Shown: in pieces, positions 1-6,110 of the stretch
Layout: the number at the start of each line of letters is the position of its first letter
How positions within the stretch are numbered: position 1 is the first letter of the stretch
Assembly (NCBI GenBank): GCA_016199405.1
Contig: JACQGS010000123.1
Location: forward strand, 1 to 14,145
Length of the DNA: 14,145 bases
Direction: 5' to 3'
Source: Chloroflexota bacterium
GTDB taxonomy: Bacteria > Chloroflexota > Anaerolineae > UBA4142
Made by a program: the position numbers and the translations under genes
Notes under the pieces: model-generated
What the model was told of the DNA's origin: nothing
The model's database searches: none
What the model saw: only the letters and a program-made list of their open reading frames with translations

Positions 1-8
1 ACCATAAT

Positions 9-36
9 TTGACGAATCCGGAAATCCGCATATAAT
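9..36 (+). promoter_or_regulatory. Sigma-70-type promoter of the initiator tRNA gene
   Basis: A -35 box TTGACG (9-14) and a perfect -10 box TATAAT (31-36) are separated by 16 nt. Transcription would begin near 43, only about six bases before the mature 5' end of the tRNA, so the precursor has a very short leader to be removed by RNase P. Both boxes are near consensus, as expected for a highly expressed stable RNA gene. Confidence 0.85.
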
Positions 37-48
37 CTTAATTGTAAC

Positions 49-120
49 TGCGGGGTGGAGCAGTGGCAGCTCGTCGGGCTCATAACCCGAAGGTCCCCGG
101 TTCGAGTCCGGGCCCCGCTA
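49..120 (+). tRNA. Initiator tRNA-Met (anticodon CAT)
   Basis: A full cloverleaf folds from this stretch. The D stem is GAGC/GCTC with a short 7-nt loop, the anticodon stem is TCGGG/CCCGA with loop CTCATAA (anticodon CAT at 81-83), and the T arm is CCCGG-TTCGAGT-CCGGG. The acceptor stem has six pairs (50-55 with 113-118), and the discriminator base is A120. Three features mark it as an initiator rather than an elongator tRNA: an unpaired first acceptor position (T49 opposite T119), three consecutive G-C pairs at the base of the anticodon stem, and an A-U pair at positions 11:24 of the D stem. CCA is not encoded, so it must be added by CCA-transferase. The mature tRNA would carry formyl-methionine to start translation. 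Confidence 0.95.
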
Positions 121-127
121 CTGTGAG

Positions 128-163
128 ACCGCTTGATGCGAATGCGTCAGGCGGTTTCTTTTT
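128..163 (+). terminator. Intrinsic terminator of the tRNA gene
   Basis: Bases 128-139 pair with 144-155 in an uninterrupted 12-bp stem (three G-U pairs) closed by the loop GAAT, followed by a TTCTTTTT run. It lies 8 bases after the tRNA and ends a one-gene transcription unit. There is no T-run on the opposite strand, so it should act only in the plus direction. Confidence 0.92.
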
Positions 164-217
164 GGCGCAAAGTTATTTATGCGCGGAGCGCACCACGACG
201 TATGAAAGTGGGTAGCA

Positions 218-273
218 GCCCAGCCGCGCTGGGCGATCAGTGCACAACGGGCATCCTTCGGCTTCGCTCAGGA
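218..273. repeat. Spacer palindrome and repeat-like word
   Basis: Within the gene-free spacer 164-362, bases 218-224 (GCCCAGC) pair exactly with 228-234 around a 3-nt loop, with no T-run on either side. About 20 bases later, 255-273 reads CCTTCGGCTTCGCTCAGGA, a word resembling dispersed intergenic repeats I recall from GC-rich environmental bacteria. That resemblance is from memory. No convincing coding region covers the spacer: the short open frames lack ribosome binding sites and family resemblance. Confidence 0.4.
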
Positions 274-317
274 CGGCTGCCCTTCCACCCAATTTTCCTT
301 TGTGCCCTTTGTGCCTT

Positions 318-349
318 CCCTGGCACTTGCGTTCCCGCCAGGGCAAGTG
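318..349. repeat. Two interleaved 7-bp inverted repeats downstream of the permease
   Basis: CCCTGGC (318-324) matches the inverse GCCAGGG (337-343), and CACTTGC (324-330) matches the inverse GCAAGTG (343-349). The arms alternate A-B-A'-B', so the two hairpins are mutually exclusive. The block lies 14 bases beyond the permease stop on the minus strand and could form part of its 3' end, but no T-run follows, so it is not a classical terminator. Confidence 0.4.
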
Positions 350-362
350 TGTGGTGAAATCC

Positions 363-1151
363 CTAACTTTGCACTTGAATCGCACTGCCGCTTTCGTAAC
401 GGCGCAAGCCGAGGTGAAACGTGAAGAGCGCGAGCGCGAGCAATATCAGCGCGGCGGCGAGCAATTGCAGCAGCGTGCCCGCATCGAAACCGCGAATGAA
501 TTCCGCCGGCACCGCGCCGACAAACGCCGCCGGAATAATCGTAAAGAGCAAAAATTTCCCGCTTCCTTCAAATAACGTAATCGGATAGAGCGAAAACGTT
601 ATCATCGCGCCGCTCGCCTGTTGCGCAATCATCGTCGCGTTGCCCATCCAAAAACCGAGCGAGTTGACAAAAGTCATAAACGAAAGAAAGACGATCATTG
701 CCAACAGCGTCGCCAAGACCGCGCGCAGAATCGCGTCCGGCGTAAACAAGCCGGCGACAATGAAACTCAGAATGCCGTACGTGAAATCGCCGAGACCGCT
801 CGAAATGCTTTTGCTCGCCAGCACATGCAAAAGCACCGGGCGCGGCAGCGACAAATAATAATCGAGCCGTCCATTCGCAATCACCGTCGCCAATTCCAGC
901 GCGTTGCCAAACAGATAAACCGCCGCGCCAAAACCGGTCGCGACGACGCCGAAGAGCAAAATCATCTCGCTCAAACCCCAGCCGCGCACATTCTGAAAGC
1001 GATCGAAAAAGATAACCCAAAACACAAAGTAGACCAGATTGTTCAGCATCATCCCGATCACTTGCGACAAGAACGCGGCGCGAAATTCCATTGCCGCGAG
1101 CAGGTTGGCTTTCCAGAGCGCGAGCAGGAAAACTAATTCGCGTTTGATCAT
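363..1151 (-). CDS. ABC-2 type transporter permease (COG3694/DUF990-like)
   Basis: A 262-residue integral membrane protein with about six hydrophobic segments (roughly 25-50, 60-85, 110-135, 140-165, 175-205, 225-250) and a short cytoplasmic N-terminus. Length and the overall pattern, including the NGRLDYYLSLPRP stretch after the second segment, fit the ABC-2 family permease group PF06182. These normally act as one half of a membrane dimer driven by a separate ATPase to export an unknown substrate, perhaps a drug or lipid. No ATPase or second permease is present in the window, so the partners must be encoded elsewhere. Its ATG overlaps the TGA of the phosphatase gene (ATGA, 1148-1151), implying translational coupling and co-expression. 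It is the last gene of this operon and ends with TAG. Confidence 0.85.
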   Translation of the reverse strand: MIKRELVFLLALWKANLLAAMEFRAAFLSQVIGMMLNNLVYFVFWVIFFDRFQNVRGWGLSEMILLFGVVATGFGAAVYLFGNALELATVIANGRLDYYLSLPRPVLLHVLASKSISSGLGDFTYGILSFIVAGLFTPDAILRAVLATLLAMIVFLSFMTFVNSLGFWMGNATMIAQQASGAMITFSLYPITLFEGSGKFLLFTIIPAAFVGAVPAEFIRGFDAGTLLQLLAAALILLALALFTFHLGLRRYESGSAIQVQS

Positions 1152-4100
1152 TTTCGCTTGACCGCCACCATTGTCACATCGTCGAACTGCGCGCGGTCGC
1201 CGGCAAAATCCGCGACGGCGCGGCTGATCGTCAGCGCAAGTTCTTCCGCCCCGCGTTCCGCCCCCGCCAGCACCAACTCCGCCAGCCGTTCCATGCCGAA
1301 TTCTTCTTCCGCCGCGTTGATCGCGTCGGTCACGCCATCGGTGTACATCAAAACGACATCGCCCAACTCGAGGGCGATGGTTTTTTCTTCCATCGTCGCG
1401 TTCGGCTTGACGCCGAGCGCAATGCTGTGTCCTTTCAGCGTGCGCAAATCTTTTTTCGCGGCGCGATACAACAGCGGCGGATTGTGCCCAGCATTGACGT
1501 ACGTGAGTTTATGCTTGTGCGGATCCAAGACCGCGTAGAAAACCGTGACGAACATTTCCGAACGCGCGTCGGCGAGAATCACATCATTCGCGCGTTCCAT
1601 CGCTTCGCGCGCGGTCGGCTTGCCGATTGCCATCGTGCGCAGAATCGTGCGCGAGAGCGCCATGAACAATGCCGCCGCCATCCCTTTGTCCGAAACATCC
1701 GCGATCGTTATTCCCAAACGTCCGCCGCTCAGCGGAACGAAATCGTAAAAGTCGCCGCTGACTTCGCGCGCCGTCTGCCAATGCGCGCGAATATCGTACC
1801 CGGCGACTTCGGGGCACGCTTCCGGCAAAAAACTCGTTTGAATCTGCTGCGCGAAACGCAATTCGTACTCGAATTGCTTTTGCGATTCCGCCGCCGCGCC
1901 CAAGCGCGCGCTTTCAATCGCAACCGCCGCTTGCGTCGCGATCCCCATCAGCACCTCGATCTCATGCGCGTTGAATTTTTTCTCGCGCGCGCCCTGATCC
2001 ACAACCATCCCGCCGACCATCTCCCCGCGCGAAACGAGCGGCACGAGTAAAAGCGAACGCAGCGAAAACATTGCCGACACATCCGCGCGCAGCAAATCAC
2101 TCGTCGCGGCATCTTCGATAAAAACCGGCTTTTGATCCTGATACAACTGCGCGAACGCGAACGCGTCGTCGGTGCGAAAGCGCAGGCGGTCGAACGCGGT
2201 CTGCATCGCGGGCGTCAGCCCGTACGCTTTCGCCGCGGCAAAAATTTTCGCGGCGGGATCGAAGAGAAAAATCGCGCAGCGTTCCACGCCGACGAGCAGC
2301 GGCGTGATGCGCACGACCGTTTCTAACGCGTCGGCGAGATCGGTCGTCGCCGAAAGATTTTGCGCGACTTGGAGCAGCACGTTGAGATAGTACGCTTCTT
2401 CTTTTTGCGCGTTGAAGAGCCGCGCATCTTCCAGCGCAATCGCGACTTGCGCGGCGAGCGTCGTGAGAATAAATAAATCTTGATCGCCAAAGGCATCCAC
2501 CGCGCCGCTCTCGACGTCCAACACGCCGACGACGCGATCGCCGATGACGAGCGGCACCACGATTTCCGCGCGCGTTTCGTCCACCGCGTGATCCGGGTAC
2601 GGCAGAAAGCGCGCGTCGCCGCGCACATCATTCACGACAAGCGGTTCGCCCATCGCGGCGACCCAACCGACCAAACCCTCCAAGCCGATGCGATAACCGA
2701 TGCCGCGCGTGCGCCACTCGCCCCCGCGCGGATGCGTGCTCGCGCGAAAATTGGCATAGCCGGTTTCTTTATCCACCGTAAAAATGTGGACGTGCCCGTA
2801 CCCAAAACGTTCGCGCACCTCGCTCACGATGCTCTGCAACAATTCGTCCAGATCGAGCAGCGCGGCAACTTTGCGGCTCACTTCGCTGATCGTCGCGAGT
2901 TGCGCGGCGCGCGTGCGTTCCGCCGCGTACAGCCGCGCGTTTTGAATCGTCACCGCGGCTTGACTGCAAATGGATTCGAGCGCGCGCGCTTGCGCCGGAA
3001 AAAATGGGCGCGCCCGCGCCGACAGCAGCGTCAGTGCGCCGATGAGCTGATCGCCGGAATAAAGCGGCACACCCATCCCATTCTCCAGCGCCGGAAATTC
3101 TGCGCGCAGCGACTCGATCCACGCGCGCGATTCGACCGGCGCGTCGGCGCGCGCGCTTGCGCTCCACACGATTGGCGCGCGTCGCGCCGCGAAATATTCT
3201 GCCGCGCGCGCGTCGTGCGCGCGTTCGTACGGGTGGCGGGGTTCGCTCTCGGTCGCGTCGAGCACACGCAGCGAATGCCAATGCCCCGCGCGCGCCGAAT
3301 CGAAAAATTCGACGCGATAATGATCGGCGGCGACGATCCGCCGCGTATGCGCGTACAACAAATCCACGATTTTTTCCGATTCAAAGCCGGCGCGCGCGAG
3401 CGCCTCGCCAAATTCGTTCAGCACGCTCAACTCATTCCGCCGGCGCTCGAGCCGCGCGCTCGTATCGGCAAACATCTGCACGATAACCGCCGTGCCGATC
3501 AGCCCCGCCGCCAGCATCAAAAACATCTCGATGCGCGTCGGATCGTAGACGACCGCGATGACGATCGCGAACGGCAGCGGCAAAAGTTCGGTCGCCAGCG
3601 AGTACGGCAAAATGCGGCGCAGAAAATTCGTGAACGCCGCCCAACCGCCGCGCGTCCATTCCAATACCGCCCAACCGAGATGGTCCACCACAAACCACGC
3701 GGCAACCGCCGCCGCGAGCGCCGGCACATCGTTCATTGAAAATTCGCGCGGAAAAAATTCGCCGCCGAGTAGAGTGTACAAATGCGCGCTCGCGTACGCC
3801 ATGCCGATTTTCAAGCCCGCGTTGAAAATCGGAATCTCGATGAGATTGAATGCCGTGTGCTTTTCGCGGCGAAGCGAATTCAAAAAGAGATAGAGAAAAC
3901 CGCTCACGGCGCCGACCCACGCGCCCGGCAACGGGCGGAAAATCAAAACCGCCGCGAGGTCCACAATCCCCACCAAGCTGTGCGTCACTTGCGGCGCGAC
4001 GTGAAAGCCGGCGCGCTTGACGAACATCGAGAGCGCGGCGAAAAACGCCAACGGCCCGAAAGACGCGAAAAGCACGCGCACGTCGGTCAGCGCAATGAGC

Positions 4101-4165
4101 GCGCCGATGCCGCCAAGTCCAAGACCGAGCGTGTAGAAGGAGGGGAGAAGGGAACGCAGATTCAT
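1148..4165 (-). CDS. Membrane-anchored triple-GAF SpoIIE-family serine phosphatase
   Basis: A 1005-residue sensor phosphatase. Residues 1-235 hold about six or seven transmembrane segments of an unnamed sensory type. Three GAF-like domains follow (about 250-415, 430-585, 595-755), each ending in the usual 'AAQVAIALEDARL' helix. An RsbU-type linker with FAQQIQTSFLP (771-781) leads to a PP2C/SpoIIE catalytic domain. Its metal-binding motifs are intact: EVSGDFYDF (801-809), IADVSDKGMAAALF (821-834), NAGHNPPLLY (891-900), YTDGVTDA (941-948) and FDDVTMV (994-1000). Such proteins dephosphorylate anti-sigma-factor antagonists in partner-switching stress pathways; no such partner is encoded here. The ATG at 4165 was chosen because the open frame begins there and a promoter lies just upstream. 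The gene ends in an ATGA overlap with the permease. Confidence 0.93.
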   Translation of the reverse strand: MNLRSLLPSFYTLGLGLGGIGALIALTDVRVLFASFGPLAFFAALSMFVKRAGFHVAPQVTHSLVGIVDLAAVLIFRPLPGAWVGAVSGFLYLFLNSLRREKHTAFNLIEIPIFNAGLKIGMAYASAHLYTLLGGEFFPREFSMNDVPALAAAVAAWFVVDHLGWAVLEWTRGGWAAFTNFLRRILPYSLATELLPLPFAIVIAVVYDPTRIEMFLMLAAGLIGTAVIVQMFADTSARLERRRNELSVLNEFGEALARAGFESEKIVDLLYAHTRRIVAADHYRVEFFDSARAGHWHSLRVLDATESEPRHPYERAHDARAAEYFAARRAPIVWSASARADAPVESRAWIESLRAEFPALENGMGVPLYSGDQLIGALTLLSARARPFFPAQARALESICSQAAVTIQNARLYAAERTRAAQLATISEVSRKVAALLDLDELLQSIVSEVRERFGYGHVHIFTVDKETGYANFRASTHPRGGEWRTRGIGYRIGLEGLVGWVAAMGEPLVVNDVRGDARFLPYPDHAVDETRAEIVVPLVIGDRVVGVLDVESGAVDAFGDQDLFILTTLAAQVAIALEDARLFNAQKEEAYYLNVLLQVAQNLSATTDLADALETVVRITPLLVGVERCAIFLFDPAAKIFAAAKAYGLTPAMQTAFDRLRFRTDDAFAFAQLYQDQKPVFIEDAATSDLLRADVSAMFSLRSLLLVPLVSRGEMVGGMVVDQGAREKKFNAHEIEVLMGIATQAAVAIESARLGAAAESQKQFEYELRFAQQIQTSFLPEACPEVAGYDIRAHWQTAREVSGDFYDFVPLSGGRLGITIADVSDKGMAAALFMALSRTILRTMAIGKPTAREAMERANDVILADARSEMFVTVFYAVLDPHKHKLTYVNAGHNPPLLYRAAKKDLRTLKGHSIALGVKPNATMEEKTIALELGDVVLMYTDGVTDAINAAEEEFGMERLAELVLAGAERGAEELALTISRAVADFAGDRAQFDDVTMVAVKRK

Positions 4166-4175
4166 GGTGCGCTAG

Positions 4176-4203
4176 ATTATATCCCTTTCGCGCGATCTGC
4201 CAA
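4176..4203 (-). promoter_or_regulatory. Promoter of the phosphatase-permease operon, near-leaderless
   Basis: On the minus strand, TTGGCA (complement of 4198-4203) and a perfect TATAAT (complement of 4176-4181) are 16 nt apart. The expected transcription start, about 7 bases past the -10, falls near 4169, only about four bases before the ATG at 4165. There is no room for a Shine-Dalgarno sequence, so the message would be essentially leaderless. Confidence 0.7.
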
Positions 4204-4238
4204 TGATGCAGTATGAGTAATCACCCGGGCAACGTGCT

Positions 4239-4267
4239 TTGACACTCGTCGGCAAGCGTGGTAAAAG
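4239..4267 (+). promoter_or_regulatory. Probable promoter of the XPB helicase operon
   Basis: A perfect -35 box TTGACA (4239-4244) is followed after 17 nt by TAAAAG (4262-4267), a 4/6 match to the -10 consensus. The start would lie near 4274, giving a leader of about 23 nt before the ATG at 4297. It is back-to-back with the phosphatase promoter, with about 35 bases between the two -35 boxes. The weak -10 suggests modest or activator-dependent expression. Confidence 0.55.
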
Positions 4268-4296
4268 AATAGAAATCCTTTTTGACTAGATGATGC

Positions 4297-6093
4297 ATGC
4301 AATTCAACCCGCAAAATCCACTCATCGTTCAAAGCGATAAAACGATTCTCCTCGAAGTAGACAGCGCCCTTTATCAAGACGCACGCGACGCGCTCGCGCG
4401 TTTTGCCGAACTGGAGAAATCTCCCGAACACATCCACACCTATCGCCTCACCGCGCTCTCGTTGTGGAACGCCGCCGCCGCGGGACTGACCGCGCAAAAA
4501 ATTCTCGACGACCTCACGCGCTTTGCCAAATATCCTCTGCCCGATAACGTGCGCGTCGATATTATCGAAGCGATTTCGCGTTATGGGCGCGTCAAGTTGA
4601 TTCTGGAAGACGGTAAACTCTTGCTCGTCTCCGACGACATTCCGCTGATGACCGAACTCGCGCGTCACAAATTCGTCGCGCCGATTCTGCGCGCGCGGTT
4701 GACGCCGACCCAATTTGAAATCGCGATTGCGGATCGCGGACGCATCAAACAAGTTTTGCTTCAGGTCGGTTATCCCGCGGAAGACCTCGCCGGGTACGTC
4801 GAAGGCACGCCTCTCGAAATCGGTTTGCGCGAAAATTGCGTGGCGACGAACGAGGCATTCACGTTGCGCCATTATCAGACCGAAGCCGCTGAGGTTTTCC
4901 ACGCCGGCGGCAGCGCATCGGGCGGCAGCGGCGTCATCGTTCTGCCGTGCGGCGCGGGCAAAACGATGGTCGGTCTCGCGGCGATGCAAAAATTGCAAAC
5001 TGCCACACTCATCCTCACGACCAACACCGTCGCCGTGCGCCAATGGATCACCGAACTGCTCGACAAGACGACGCTCACCGCCGACCAAATCGGCGAGTAT
5101 TCGGGACAACTCAAAGAGATTCGCCCCGTGACGATAGCGTCGTACCAAATCCTGACGTATCATCCGCGCAAACTTCGCAAAGACGGCGCGATCCGCAATC
5201 TGCGCGACGAGTTTCCGCACTTTGCCATTTTCGATCAACTCGATTGGGGGCTCATCATTTACGACGAAGTGCATCTCTTGCCCGCGCCGGTGTTTCGCAT
5301 CACCGCCGAAATTCAAGCGCGCCGCCGCTTGGGCATGACCGCGACGCTCGTGCGCGAAGACGGGCACGAAGGTGACGTGTTTACGCTCGTGGGTCCAAAA
5401 AAGTTCGACGTGCCATGGAAAGAATTGGAAAAGCAAGGTTGGATTGCGACGGCGGAATGTCACGAGATTCGCGTGCCCCTGCCGGAAGAGCGGCGGATGG
5501 AGTACGCGCTCGCGCCCGACTCGGAAAAATATCGCATCGCCGCGGAGAATCCCGACAAATTGGGACTCGTGCGCGAACTGCTCCACAAACACAAAGACGA
5601 CACGGTGCTGGTGATCGGCGTCTATCTCACGCAACTGCACAAGATCGCCGAGATATTGGGCGCGCCGCTCATCACCGGCGAGACGACGATCCGCGACCGC
5701 GAAAAACTTTTCGATCAGTTGCGCCGCGGCGAAATCAACCGGCTCGTCGTTTCCAAAGTCGCCAACTTTTCGATTGACCTGCCGGATGCGAATGTGGCGA
5801 TCCAAATTTCAGGCACGTTCGGCTCGCGGCAGGAAGAAGCGCAGCGCCTGGGCAGAATTTTGCGTCCCAAGAAACACGGTTTGCTCGCGCACTTTTACGC
5901 GCTCGTCAGCCACGACACGATTGACCAAGATTATTCCGCGCATCGCCAAATGTTTCTCACCGAGCAAGGGTATCGCTACGACATTCTGTATGCGCACGAA
6001 ATCGAAAATTGGACGCCCGCAACGTTTTCGGTTGAAGGCGGAGTTGTGGCGCCGCTGGCGTTGCCCGCGCCGACTATGATGCGCGAAACGTGA
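4297..6093 (+). CDS. xpb: XPB/Rad25-type superfamily 2 DNA helicase
   Basis: A 598-residue 3'-5' DNA helicase/translocase of the XPB (ERCC3) family. The N-terminal XPB/Ssl2-type DNA-binding module spans about 48-160. The helicase core follows: Walker A LPCGAGKT (216-223), DEVH box (323-326), motif III GMTAT (346-350), the XPB hallmark RED triad (353-355), a thumb-like region about 360-400, and motif VI QRLGRILRPK (516-525). All key residues are present, so it should be active. Homologous bacterial XPBs are thought to act in DNA repair or duplex remodelling; the archaeal partner nuclease Bax1 is not encoded nearby. An in-frame TGA at 4291-4293 rules out a longer N-terminus. There is no clear ribosome binding site. 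It is the first gene of a three-gene operon, 17 nt before the next. Confidence 0.95.
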   Translation: MQFNPQNPLIVQSDKTILLEVDSALYQDARDALARFAELEKSPEHIHTYRLTALSLWNAAAAGLTAQKILDDLTRFAKYPLPDNVRVDIIEAISRYGRVKLILEDGKLLLVSDDIPLMTELARHKFVAPILRARLTPTQFEIAIADRGRIKQVLLQVGYPAEDLAGYVEGTPLEIGLRENCVATNEAFTLRHYQTEAAEVFHAGGSASGGSGVIVLPCGAGKTMVGLAAMQKLQTATLILTTNTVAVRQWITELLDKTTLTADQIGEYSGQLKEIRPVTIASYQILTYHPRKLRKDGAIRNLRDEFPHFAIFDQLDWGLIIYDEVHLLPAPVFRITAEIQARRRLGMTATLVREDGHEGDVFTLVGPKKFDVPWKELEKQGWIATAECHEIRVPLPEERRMEYALAPDSEKYRIAAENPDKLGLVRELLHKHKDDTVLVIGVYLTQLHKIAEILGAPLITGETTIRDREKLFDQLRRGEINRLVVSKVANFSIDLPDANVAIQISGTFGSRQEEAQRLGRILRPKKHGLLAHFYALVSHDTIDQDYSAHRQMFLTEQGYRYDILYAHEIENWTPATFSVEGGVVAPLALPAPTMMRET

Positions 6094-6110
6094 TCCGTAA
6101 CGAGTGAACC

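Noticed and set aside
318..349. Pseudoknot RNA from the alternating inverted repeats
   Set aside because: With no connecting bases between adjacent arms, a full H-type pseudoknot is sterically unlikely; two alternative hairpins are the simpler reading.
2480..3739. 419-codon plus-strand frame opposite the phosphatase gene
   Set aside because: Extremely Arg/His-rich composition and no domain; the phosphatase frame has intact GAF and SpoIIE motifs over the same bases.
4177..5805. Long open frame (542 codons) on the minus strand opposite the XPB gene
   Set aside because: The XPB frame has all helicase motifs. The reverse frame is rich in Arg, Phe and His, matches no family I recognise, and is explained by GC-biased codon use on the opposite strand.
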